From Daucus carota subsp. sativus (lineage: Eukaryota > Streptophyta > Magnoliopsida > Apiales > Apiaceae): DNA of 64,000 nucleotides. The DNA lies in NCBI RefSeq assembly GCF_001625215.2, contig NC_030382.2:33404610-33468609 (forward strand), in the 5' to 3' direction. Made by a program: the position numbers and the translations under genes. Below the pieces are notes generated by a model, which saw only the letters and a list, made by a program, of their open reading frames with translations, had not been told where the DNA came from and did not search any database. Shown piece after piece: positions 24,154 through 36,345 of the stretch (position 1 is its first letter; every line of letters begins with the position of its first letter).

Positions 24154-25638
24154 TTTTGTTTGTTTTTATAATATAATTATGTTTTTATTAAATTTTTAAG
24201 TACAATTTTATTTTGAAACCAACTAATAATATCAATAATATCTAATTCGGGATAGTAAATATATTTTTAATTACTCAGACTAACACGAAATAATTTGTAT
24301 ATGAGAGATTTTTACAATCAGTGAAGTCTAGTGGGCTATTTAATCCAATTATAATGACATAGGTAGAATTTTTAGACGCAAATTATATATTTCAATTTAT
24401 AATATAGGTAGATAGTTGAAATTGATTTAATATGTTCACAATTTACGATCACCCTTAGTAATACGATCGAATTCAAGCACATGAACATATAAATGTTTAA
24501 CTATACGAGTCGATCAAAGTTCTGATACACATAATAGTTGTGATCTCCCTTTGTCTCTCTTTCTCCCCCTCTATCTCAATCTTCTCGTAACCGCTCTACA
24601 CATATTTATATGTTGAACAGTACTATGATCATCAGTCGGTGATCATTAATCGGTCGAAGAACGATCATTTGCTACCTTATTACTATCTTATCATGAAAGT
24701 TTATAAATATTTTAATAAGTTGATCTATTTTTTATAAAATCATATGTGATTATTTAATTTAATAGTCAACTGTCTAAATATCGACTGATTTGAGTTGTAA
24801 TTCGGTTGAGTACCAGCACTCGAACTCTTTTCCAATCTAAATTTATATTGTTTGGATGATAACTCAATTTTGAGTGCCACTCGAGTAAAACTCGATTTTT
24901 GTTTGTTTGTATAATATAATTGTGTTTGTATTAAACTTTTAAGTATATTTTTATTTTGAAACCAACTAATAACATCAATAATATCTAACTCAGGATAGTA
25001 AATATATTTTTATTTACTCAAACTAACACGATATAATTTATATACGATAGATTTTTACAATCAGTGAAGTCTAGTGGGCTATTCAATCCAATTAGAATGA
25101 CACATGTAGAATTTTTGACGCAGATTATATATTTTAATCTATAAAACATATAAATAGTTGAAATTGATTTAATATGTTCACAAGTTACAATCACACGTAG
25201 GGATATGATCGAATTCAAGCACATACACATATAACAATTTAACTATACGAGTCAATCAAAGTTCAGATTCAGATTCATGTAATAGCTGTTATCTCCCTTT
25301 GTCTCTTTTTCTCTCCTCGTCTCTCTCGGTTTTTTCTTATTACCAGTCTACAAATATTTATATGTTGAACAATACTATGATCATCAGTCGGTCAAACAAT
25401 CATTTGCTACCCTATTACTATCTTATCATGAAAGTTTATCAATATTTAACAAGCTGATTTATTTTTTATTAAATTATATGTGATTATTTTATTTGATAGT
25501 TATTTGTCTAAAACTCGACTAACTTGAGTTGTAATTCGGTTGATTACCTGCACTCGAACTCTTTTCCAAGCTAATTTTATATTGTTTGGATGATAACTCA
25601 ATTTTAAGTGTCGCTCGAATAAAACTCAATACAAGCTT
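24154..25638. repeat. 743-bp tandem duplication
   Basis: Two diverged direct copies, about 24154-24896 and 24897-25638. Matching landmarks are GAAACCAACTAATAA (24,217 and 24,958), CAGTGAAGTCTAGTGGGCTA (24,320 and 25,060), GAACTCTTTTCCAA and GATAACTCAATTTT. Substitutions and small indels are spread throughout, so the duplication is old. No coding potential. Confidence 0.85.
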
Positions 25639-25921
25639 GGGCCAACTTGAATTAGATGTTAAGAAATTTAATAAATGGAAAAAGGTTTAAAACTGAAAAT
25701 ATTGAATATAGTGACATAATTATCCAAGACTAATTAAATTGGATAATCCAATTTTTTTCGAGTACTTCTATATTTGCCCGAGTACTCGTTACTCGATATA
25801 ATCAATGAGTCAAATCATAATTTGATTTTTAAAACAGTGGTTACAGAATTTAATTAAGTTGTCACTTGAGTCCATCACATGTAAATAATTTTTATTTTTT
25901 AATAAAATGAGAATTACAAGA

Positions 25922-28900
25922 TGTGATGACCTGGATTTTCAAAAATTATTTTATTATTTTTATTCCTGATTTTTTCAGAAAATTCGGAATAAAATTTAAT
26001 ATGTTACTCTAGTTTGACAATTTTTACGTATCAGTTCAAATTATTTTTCGGGACATTAGGTGTATCAAAATTTTATTGTTTGTTCAAATTAAATGTCATG
26101 TTAAATATGTGAATTACTTGTTATATGATTTAATTGTTTATTTGGATGTGATTTATGCCTGTGTGCATGTTTGTTACTAATTATTGTGTTGTTTTAGAAA
26201 TATTTATAATTTTTTTAAAAAAATAGATTTTTGGGAAAATGAATTCTTGAAAATATGAAAGTGATTTTAAAAATTCTTTTAATTATTTGATAATGATAAT
26301 AAATATTTTTACGAGATTTATAAAAATATCTCGATGATGTTTTGAAAATATTTTGTGGCAAGTTATACCGTAAATTGTTAAAAAGCGAGTTACAATTTCA
26401 AGCACCGCCTATGTATATACACAAACAACAGTTCCTCTCTGTATAGTCTCCCTCCCTCTCCTAAGTCTCTCTCATCTCTTTCAATTTCTACCGACTCTGT
26501 CTCTCACTCCAACAACAGTATTGCTCCGCTTTCCCCCGATAGTCGCCGCCGTCCGGTTTTACGAGCCACTGTTGAATCATCCCGCAGCAACGCCTTCGAT
26601 TTCAATTGGTATACCCCAGTTCTGCTTTGTAAATCAGTTGTTTAACCGTTTATTTTTGTTTCAATTTGAATTATTCAATCGATTGCTATGTGTGTGTGAG
26701 CAGTTGATTTGTGTGGGTATAAACCGAGTTTATGTGTATGTATTAACAGGTTGTATAGTTGTGTTTATAAAAACAAATCAGTTGTGTGATGTATTTATAT
26801 ATATGTATGTGTGTGTGTGTATTTACATACATGGTAATCGAAATTACATTTGGGAGAATTGTGTTTATATGTATGTATAATTGATGTGTGTGTATAATCT
26901 GATTTATGTGACATCTGTGTTGCTATGTGTTAGTTGAGGCTAGTAGTAAAGTGGTTGATTAAGGGTATATTAAGAGTTAAGTAGTGGTTTAAAGATTTAG
27001 AACTATTCATACTTGAGTTGAAAGTTTTGGCCGTTGCTGGTCTGTCTTGCAGCAAAAATCTGGGTCAATTGAGTTGAGTTATGTGCTTAATATTCCTGTG
27101 ATAATGTGCTACTTGGAGTCTAGATCAAGTACGAAAAAGAATTTCAAAGCTTCGTTAAACGAGCTAAAAGATATGTATGTTTTAGTACAAGGCGCGCTGA
27201 AAATTCTGGGCAGTCTTGTCCTGTTCCATGCCCTGTTTTGCTATCTTAAACTCAAGCTTTGCTTTTGAAATTTTTACTATAGTTAGATGTTAGTGTCTGG
27301 ATTATGTCATTAAAATTTTATACAAATAGACCAGTTTTTCTATTTATTAAAATTCTTAGCGTGGGGCTGGTTCTGCAGGACAGATTCAGGTCCTGACTTG
27401 CAGGCCTTGTTTTACTCCCTTAAACATTGAATTTGCTTCTGAAATTTTTGTAGTAGATTTGAATAATGTTTAGGAATGTCTCATAAAATTTTTATATTAA
27501 AATGATAAATTTTCATTTTATTAAAAACACAGAGTGAGGACTATTTGAACTATTGTCTAGTTTTCTTTCTTTGTTAGTGCATATTCGGAGTTTATGTTTG
27601 ATTGATTACATATAATTGATAAATGGATTCTTGTAGTGATGGTAGCTTGTTATTTGTTTAGCTTGATTTCATGTTCGAATATAGAGGGCTTCATGAGTTT
27701 TACTTGATATATATGGAAAGTTATTTAAAAGTAAAATTGAAAGATGTAGTGATTAAAGATGAGTTTGACTTTTAATAGTTATCATTAACTATATAAGTAA
27801 GAATGAATTGAGATTATACTTGCATAACTTGAATTATATGTTGATGCATATAAATTGTATAGATATGATTAGTGAATAAAGGATTTGGACGTTAGTTTGG
27901 AGTATAATATGACATTAAGTTGGGAATTGATAATTACCGAAGTATATTTGTTGAGTGACTGATCTTGTATCTTGCTCTGTGTTTTATTTGATGTTAAATT
28001 AGTAATTGCTGAGTATTGAGTTTGGATTGAGTTGTTGATTGCTACATAGTATAGAAAAACAGGTGGATAGTCTGATAAATAAAGGAGATGCTGCAGAATT
28101 TTTGTTAGAAATTATATATGATTTGCTTATTGAATGATATTTAATAGTTAATAGCAAATTAGTATAATTAAACCGAATTGTGTTTATGTGTTAAGTGATC
28201 ACTGGTAACTTTTGGTAGCTAAAAGGTTATGTGTTTAACTGTGTGTTACGTGTTTAACTGACTCAAGGTGTATATACATTATATAATTATCTATTCATAA
28301 ATATGCGAAGGGTAGATGATTACAGACTTTGGTAGTTATTCCGAATTAGTTAATATCGCCTGGCGACTGAAGTATCGTTTAACTCTCGTATAGAGTCGAC
28401 TAAGACATGCTTGGCAAGTACACTCAAAAGTAGTCGTAGAGTTCAGGATAACCCGATAAGGCGAAGTTGCTCCAAGAGAAAGTCTATCAGAGTATAGTCA
28501 GTACGGAAGTTCGCAGTATTGAGGCAAGTATTTCTACCTCTCTCTTATATTGGAAAGATCAAGTATACAGTTCTTTTATTCAAAGAAAAGTGTTCATATC
28601 CATATCCCGTATTTTAGAATTTCTGTCAGTACTTTTACCTTTCTCTTGCAAATTAGAAGCAAGTGCACGTTCCTTTTACTTACTGCAAATGCATGACTGA
28701 GGTGCGATTTTGATTTGAAAGGTTGACTTACCAAATTGATGCATATGATTTCAAAATCTCTATAAATGGTTTTCATAACTCGGTTTAGTTCCTCTGTAAG
28801 GCTTATCTGTTATAAGTATACTTCTAATGGAATAAACCTTTTCTTGAAAATGTTAAAGCTGTAGTTTTGAAACCTATATTGGGTAGGTTTGCGTAAGAGG

Positions 28901-29793
28901 CCCAGACACCGGCCCAGCGTGAAAGGTGGCTCCTTCAGCCCGGAATACCGGATTTCGTAATATTTGTGTGGCCTAGCTTGAAAAAGACTAGGTTCCATGG
29001 ACTATAGTGCGACTGATCATCGGCTATAGCATGGTGTCTTATTTAAAAACCCAATGAAACAATGAATAGTTTGAAAAAGAGATTATCTTATGTTGAAAAG
29101 ATGATTGATTTCATTTTTAACTCTACAGCTTTAAGTTCATATATTGATGCAGAACTGTTTTATCATCGTGTACCATTTTACTCTTTTTATATCATACCCT
29201 GGTACTGAACTGTTGATTTACAACATCATTATTTAATCCAGAGTTTACTTTTACTTCAAACATTCCGATTCACTTAAGTTTGTATATCTTGTGGCTTTCA
29301 CCTATCATATTCTTGCTGAGCATTATTGCTCATTCTTGCTATTCCTTCTAACCCTTTTCAGCTAGGAATAAAGATGATTCACTTAAGACTAGACAAGGAT
29401 TGCAAGTGGTTAAGTTTCAAGCAAATGGTCAGGTAGAGTATGCAGGACGATGTCATTAAGACTAGATGCAGTTGGAGTTCTGCAATTCAATTCAGTTGGA
29501 AATTAGATTTGTTTATTTGGTTATCAGCTACTCTTCTTATCGAGGTTTAGCTGATAATGTAGTTTAATTTGTAATAAAGATTTAATAGTTTTAGTTTCTG
29601 ATTTCAATACTGTAACCTGTATGCGATCCTGTTTTCAGGGGGTGAAATTGATTTTCAATTTGAATCATTTTTTAAAAAAAATATCCAGGTTCTGAAATAC
29701 TTGATTTTATTTTCTTTCAAAAATACAGGTTTTAAATTATTTTTATTTACACGTGGCACCAAATCCAGACCCCCGGATTTGAGGGCTGTCACA
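25922..29793. mobile_element. Candidate solo LTR, 3.87 kb
   Basis: Starts TGTGATGACCTGGATTTTC and ends GATTTGAGGGCTGTCACA, giving TG...CA ends with 5-bp inverted TGTGA/TCACA. It is flanked by the 5-bp direct repeat CAAGA (25917-25921 and 29794-29798). These are LTR-retrotransposon hallmarks. I found no second copy of the start motif inside, no primer-binding site and no gag or pol frame, so it looks like a single very long LTR or a non-coding LTR-like unit. Inside are a CT-rich leader-like block near 26,430-26,510 and an AATAAAG signal near 29,573. Open frames inside (for example 26521-26880) resemble nothing known. Confidence 0.7.
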
Positions 29794-29798
29794 CAAGA

Positions 29799-30757
29799 TC
29801 TTGATTTAAATTTATAATTAAAATGATAGTTTGATTAAATGTTCCAAAATCAGTTGGGATAAATATATTTTTTGTAAATTAACCAACTATTAGCATTTAA
29901 TATTTTTTGTATGAATATATTAGTTAAAAAACTTTTGTGAATGAGGGGTAATAAATAAGTGAAAAGTGTAATTAACATAAATATTAATGTGCAAATACCT
30001 TAATCAATGATATTTAATATGTTGAATATAATAAATGAACCATATTGATATTCTTGTAATTATAGGTTAAGTAGGGGTATAATGGACATTTCACACCTAA
30101 TTCTTTTGCTCTTTTTGCCCTTGGTTGCAATTTAATATATAGAAGTAGATTTTCTATAACTCATGACATTTTTCAAGAATATTTTCGGTAACACCGTAAA
30201 AACAAGAGTATATTTACCGAAAGAAAAATTCTTACAAACAGAGGAATATTTCATTTTTTTGTTGGAAGGTGCAAAACTAATATTCCCCAGGATCATCTAC
30301 TTCATTCTCAAGCAGCTAAAGGGAGAAGAAAATATATTCAACAAGTACTGCATTATAGCATTCCCATCAACCAACACAAAGCAAGAAAGCACCGAGATAT
30401 GGGTATATCAAATAGACCAGTCTAGTTTCAAATAACATACATACATCTCCCTTGGGTAAGCTGCCACTACAAACTTCACCCAAATTCACAGTACCCTGCA
30501 ACTGCAGTGTATTCGACAAAAATCCAAAAACAAGTGGCCTGTTTGACCTTGTATATTATATCAATATTCTCAAAGGCGTGAACTAACTTAAAAAAGCTTG
30601 AACTTCTTTGAAACTTCAAAAAATGATTTAAAGGAAAGCTTGAATTCCCAAAAACAAAAAAGAGCTTCCCGTCTTGATCCCTTTTAGAAGGATAAACAGA
30701 ACAGGCCAGTAACAATCAGAAAAGATGTGCCCTTCGGCTATGGTGTGTTGGTTTAGA
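29799..30757. other. Intergenic DNA and 3' flank of the HEL2-like gene
   Basis: No gene is recognisable. The plus-strand open frame at 30163-30435 has AT-driven composition and no known similarity. The stretch after about 30,440 is probably the 3' UTR of the minus-strand RING ligase gene. Confidence 0.45.
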
Positions 30758-33700
30758 TTATCTCCTGGCATCTTTCGAAGTCTTGGCCAAAAGCTTGTTA
30801 CCTCCACCGTTCCTCCATACACCACGTACAGGCAATCCTTCAAGGTTCTTATTACCATTGAAAGCTGCTTTTCCCGACTCTGACTCAGGTTCGGGATCTG
30901 TGTCAGAGCTCTTCGAATCTAAAAGGGATGCCATTGAGCCATCCCCTAATCGCACCCTATGGAACTTTGATGTTTTTTTCTTCTGCTTATTTTTACCATC
31001 TGCGGTTCCTGAATTTAGATTATATCTGTCATCAACAGAATGAGAACTATTCTCCACCTTCAGCATTGACCGATCACTTGTCCTCGCTACTGTTTGTGGT
31101 TCATTTATGATGACATTTGATTTTCCCCTTGCAGCTCGATAACCATCCTTCGATAATATCTCCACCTCGTCTTCTACAGGGGCCTTGTAGTTTGACTGCA
31201 GCTTTCGTACAGTGCTTATAACCTCGTCTGCCAACTTATCCTTTGAACTACTACTTGACGCACCAATAGACTTCCCTTTGCCTTTCTTGTCCCCATTACT
31301 TTGTTTTAAGCTCATGCCTCCATTTTCTCGTATATTATTATTGGTTGAAAAATTGGCATAGAAGGTATCAACAAGGTCTCTCTGCTTCTCTGCATCCGGA
31401 CAGAGCTTGGCTAGCTCAAGAACAAGATGTGTTAGACCAAACTGATGCACATGCATTAAATATGTGCTAGCATCCATTAAACCTTGGCGAAATTCTCCAG
31501 ATATTTCTTTGAAAGCAATGTATTTGTCTTGATCAAATGATAGACCTGCATGTATCCTCTCCACCAAAGACTTGTTGGCAGTTTGCACATCTTCAACATT
31601 TAAAACGGCCTGTAAATTCAAAGGTTGCTTCTTCATTGCAGAAACAGGAGGAAAGTCAGATTCAGAAGAACCAGCTTCAACCAGATTTGGAGCTGACGAG
31701 GAATGGATAATCCTGCTAGAGCCACTCCCACCTCTTGAAGAGCTTGAAGAACTGGAGGACGGCTCATTTAGTAAGGAAGGCTGGCCTTGTGCAAGACTTA
31801 AATAACTAGATGTTGCGGGCCCATTGTTTTTTGCAGGTTTACTTCCAACAGAATCAGATGAGGACCCAGGCATAACATTTGCAGAGGCTTTAGCGTATTG
31901 TTTACTGCTTGCTGATGTCAGAGGTCCGCGACCTGCTGCTGGCCATGCCTGACTTGAACTGAAGGTATCAATCTGTTTATTTGACACTGGTGCTGGCCAT
32001 TCCTGAGTTGAAGTAAGGGCTCCAGTAGATTTATTGTTCCCTACTGCAGCTGGCCATTCCTGAGTTGAAGTAAGGGCTCCAGTAGATTTATTGTTACCTA
32101 CTGCAGCTGGCCATGCCTGACTAGATGATGGTGTCCTCGCATTTTTATTTTTCTGCCGACGTAGATGATCCACCATGGAATTTTTCGGTAACCCTTCAGG
32201 ATCATGGTTTGTCTTCTGTTGATTACTTTCAGGGGCCGTAACGAGGGGAGGAAAGGAAGATTCTTGTAGAGTTATCCTTGATCTTTGTGACAAGGCTTGA
32301 AGATATCGTGTAGGTGGTTCAGAGTCGGTTGTAGCTAATGAATCAAATGATTGAATAATTGAATCACTGGCATCTCCAATGTTAGTTACTTGTGCACTTC
32401 CTGATGATGCAGCAGGAAATATATCTGTATTAGCCGTGTCTAAACTTGCTTCAATGGCCATTGAGAGTTCAGCGTCTGAACGATCATGCTGAAATACCAG
32501 TCCTCGTCCTCGTCCTCTTCCACGACGATTATCCTGCTCATTGCTTCGCCTATACTGGAAGCTGACAGGTATCTGAAAGAGTACGGAAAAAAGTATATCA
32601 TCTCCGAGTTTGATGATGCAGAATTGGAAATAACAAAAACAGGATTTGTTTACGGAATTGGCTCTAGAGTGAAAACAAGCGACGCGTGTGCCATTGGCAT
32701 AGCACAAGGAAAAACTGAAGAAGGAAACATACAAACCTGCAGAGCAGCACTACGTTGAGAACGAGACATGTGCCCACCGTGTTCCATTGTGTTATGCCTC
32801 TGAATTCAGCAAGATGATATAAAATTTGAGTAAGTTGCAAAAGAAATAAAAACTGTAGTACACAGATTTACATAAACAGCTTTAAACATTTCACTGTTAG
32901 AGTCTGCAGAATACTGTGGCAGCAAATAATTCATAATGAATAACTGTGACTGATCGAGTACCTTCATTTCAGCTTCAGTCTGGAAGACAACGAACTTCTT
33001 AGCAAGGCAGGACTCATTTTCACATAGAAAATGGCGGTGGCGGAAGTGGCTCTGTGAAAAGTAAATAAAGTATATGCTCCATGACTAACATAGTTGTGGA
33101 ATATAGACATTAAGAAGATATATCAGTAAAAAAATAATGATTCCTTGCCTCGAGGTCATCATAGTTCTTGTAGTACTCATATTGTCCAGGGTGCTGCCTG
33201 CCCACAATTAAGAAAACAATGAGAAAACAATATGTGCAGCATCTAGACATTATAGTCATGAACAATGATCACATTTTTTACATCGTTATAAACTGAAAAA
33301 AGGAAAAAACATTCATTTTACCTTTGACATATATGGCAGGTGTAATGTTCAGTCGACATGTGTGTATACAGCTCATTCTCCCCATAAAACGGGGTTCTGC
33401 AGAATTCACACATAGGGTGCCCCATAAACCCACCTCTCTCACTTTCAGTTCCATCCACCTCAGAATCTCCAGAATTAATGTGCTGATTCAATTGTGCTCT
33501 TGTGTACAACTTTTGTTCACATATAAATACCTGATACAATCAACAATTCCACACAGTTAACTCAACATGTTATGGCCTTCTAATTCAGAACACCTTTTAC
33601 CACCCTTCATATGTTACTTTTTATAAATCACTTTAGCTTCATGCATTAATTGTTCCGTCTTAAGAACACTCTTAATTACTAATTGATGGTGCATGCGATA

Positions 33701-35343
33701 CATCCTCACACTTTTTTTTCCTCTTGCATCTCCCCAATAAGTGACATGGTCTGCTAGGAACATTATACATAAGAATCAGACTCCTAGTTACCCGGCACTC
33801 CGGCAGACTGCTGTGTCTATGTACAGTTTGCCATGAAAAATTAGTACCCTCTAGATCAGATTAACTGCAATTTTCTAATATTCCCATGGCACCATAACTT
33901 ATAATATCTAAAAAACAACATCGTTTTACAGCCTTAATCCAAATATCCAATTGACTATCGTCCCGTCCCCGAATTCATAACCACATAGATTTAAGTCGGG
34001 GATAAGTCAAAGTAGTCCTCGAAGCATTATTTGCAGATGAGAGAAGAAAATGTGGTGGGAATGACAGAAAAGAGATGAGAAAGGCTGTGAAATTAGGTTA
34101 AGAGAAGGTTACTGGGCCTTTTTTTAAAATGGAAAGAGTCCATGGCCGAGTCACTCGGTTTAGAAGGCCCCGCCCCCACTCTAAAGTGGCCGGGTCGTCT
34201 GTCACTCCGGTGTCGAAGACAGAGTCTACTGGCATATGTGTGTCGACACGCCACATGGCTAGTCGAACACATACTCAGCCGATTCGGTGCCGGGTCGGGC
34301 AAGTCGAACACACATACAGCATTTATTTTGTAGTGTTTGTGCTTCCAAGGTGATGAGAGATAGACATACATTGACTTATTCCGTACTTACTAAAAGCGTA
34401 GTCCTAGTAACTTGATATGTTAAAAGAAAAGAGGGTCATGAGTTCATTAACAAATATTTCACCTTTCTTCCTTCCAAGCACAAACTGCACATGACTAATC
34501 TATGCTGGTGAAACAAGTGACCCTTGAGCTGCCCAATATTCCGAAACTTCCTGCTTCTCCTCGATCCATCACCTTGCGGCTCTCCCATCTTGTCACACGC
34601 AGCACATGAAAGTTTACACATTGCTTTGATCATCCTGTAGTGATCCAAATCATCAAAGAATCCCTGCGTATCCTCATGGTACCAGTACTGACCCACCCTT
34701 CCCTCCTTCACTTCCGCCGGCAATACAGAGAAGTCACTTATCATCTTCGTGTAATCTCCTAAAGCCTAAAACACCAGCAAAACAACAAAACATAAGCTAA
34801 AAAAACAAATTAACTCTAACACCTATCAAGATAACACCCATATTCAAACATAACCAAATATTCGAAACAAATAACTTCAACATCTACTACAATCATGATA
34901 CATATTCAAACAAATACCAATATTCCAAACACGATGAACACTCATCTAGTCTTTTCAAGTAAATCCCAAATGGCATATAACCTCTAGTTGATAAAATTAT
35001 CTTTAACCATCAAAACCCCCAACCCCAATCAAGAAACAAATCAGTACCCAACACTCAAATTCCAATTTAAATCCAACAAGACAGCCCAATTAGATAACAT
35101 CTAACCACTACCCAGAAAACAAAAGAATGAGCACAAAATCACATCTACAGAAGTAATCGGGAAAAAGAGACCGACCCTGGTGATAAAAACGACGTCGGAT
35201 TGAGATTTGCAGATACAACAGCGACGATCATCGCAGATGAAACGGAGACGAACGACACAAGTAGAGCAAACATCTTTGTGACCACAAGGGCCGTAGGCAA
35301 CCCATTCGAGGGTCTCTGCACACACCGCACAACTATCATCCAT
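30758..35343 (-). CDS. HEL2/ZNF598-type RING E3 ubiquitin ligase
   Basis: Homologue of yeast Hel2 and animal ZNF598, which ubiquitinate proteins of the 40S subunit on collided ribosomes and start ribosome-associated quality control. Seven exons: 35176-35343, 34463-34765, 33322-33530, 33149-33197, 32962-33051, 32737-32799 and 30758-32572, giving 898 residues. The N-terminal RING has C5-x2-C8, C20-G-H22, C26-x2-C29 and a C42/C45 pair. Then come the conserved YWYHEDTQGFFDD block and a series of C2H2-like fingers (CKLSCAACDK, HQHRLVMCSLC, CEFCRTPFYGENELYTH, HYTCHICQR, HFLCENESCLAKKFVVF, MKRHNTMEHG). The last exon is long, Ser/Asn/Gln-rich and probably disordered. It carries WPA repeats, a conserved helical region (YIAFKEISGEFRQG) and a basic, Gly-rich end. 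Intron 4 uses a GC donor. Confidence 0.93.
31995..32108 (-). repeat. 57-bp coding tandem repeat in the HEL2-like gene
   Basis: Two almost identical 57-bp units (31995-32051 and 32052-32108) encode 19-residue repeats of the type GNNKSTGALTSTQEWPAAV. Diverged relatives of the SSQAWPA core lie on both sides, so there are about four WPA units in total. In frame, so length change here would be tolerated. Confidence 0.9.
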
Positions 35344-36195
35344 GGCTGATTAGATTGGTGGGTGTGTGTTAATATTAAAATAGAGATGATAGCTTAGATT
35401 TGCAGGGGAGGAGGCGTATAGGGTTCAAGAGGGAATAAGGAATGGGGACGGGTAGAATGCAGTCAGGCGGTGCTTTCTTCTTCGGGTAATCCTCTTTCTC
35501 GATTTTATTTTTTCGGCTTTCGTATTCTCCTCTTTTTATCCTTTTTTTTTTTGTGCTTGCTTCTTGCATTCTTCGATTTTTAATTATTACTGTAATTGAT
35601 TTTGAGAATTGTCGATAATACCCTCTGACTATTTGACTTCTATTAGTAGTGTCAGTTCAAGTTCTTGCCCTCCATACCAATTTGGCACCGAAATTACCAT
35701 TCCGTCCGTCAGTATCAGTTGATCCTATTTATTCCATGATTTTCCTTAAAACATGAAAAAATTATAATTAAAACCTATATTTCTCCGTTGTAAATATAAA
35801 TAATTTTTCAATTATTAAAATTTGTATTCTTGAGTTCTTGAGGATTAAACATCTTTTTAATCAAGTAGTCGATGTCCACTTTAAGAGTTTGAGTAAATAA
35901 ATCAAAATTTGAAACGAGCTCTTTTATTTCGGTCAAAAATTTTATGAGAGGGTTTGTCTTTTCAATTATTGTGTTCTACGTTGGCTTTGTGGATTTCATG
36001 TTTTTCGTTGAATTCGTATTTGTTTGTTCATGTAATCCGCTTATGTGTTTTGTATGATGTTGTTGAGTAATTTGTGCTGAGTTTTAAACAATGTGTAAAA
36101 TTAGTTGTAATTATTGGTGTTTAATTTCCTGATTTTTTTTATTAATTTTGCAAGAATCGAGGTTTGGCTGTATCAAGTTACAGGGTCAACTTTTG
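35344..36195. other. Promoter side of the HEL2-like gene, intergenic
   Basis: Presumed 5' UTR and promoter of the minus-strand ligase gene (about 35,350-35,600), then AT-rich DNA. No second gene is seen. Confidence 0.45.
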
Positions 36196-36345
36196 AATAG
36201 ACTTGGGCTGCGAGCAACCATTGTTCCTCCAAGTTACAGTAAGTAGCCGGTCAAAACCATGTTATATGTAAATAGACTTGAGCTGCGAGTAATCATTGTT
36301 CCACCAAGCTATAGTAAGTAGCCGGTCAAAACCATGATATATGTA
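36160..36345 (+). pseudogene. Relic exon with 75-bp tandem duplication, unrecognised
   Basis: After an acceptor-like TTTTGCAAG, one frame reads SRFGCIKLQGQLLNRLGL then RATIVPPSYSK. The next 75 bp repeat the end of this (36196-36270 and 36271-36345), reading NRLELRVIIVPPSYSK then a stop. Both copies finish with GTAAGTAGCCGGTCAAAACC, so the repeat unit includes a donor-like site. It looks like a decayed exon of a gene I cannot name. Confidence 0.4.

Noticed and set aside
26521..26880. 119-codon open frame inside the solo-LTR-like element
   Set aside because: No family resemblance, and it runs into TG-rich simple sequence; the surrounding structure is better explained as an LTR.
34093..34371. 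Open frames on both strands within intron 2 of the HEL2-like gene
   Set aside because: They lie in a short GC-richer stretch of an intron, overlap each other on opposite strands and match nothing I know.
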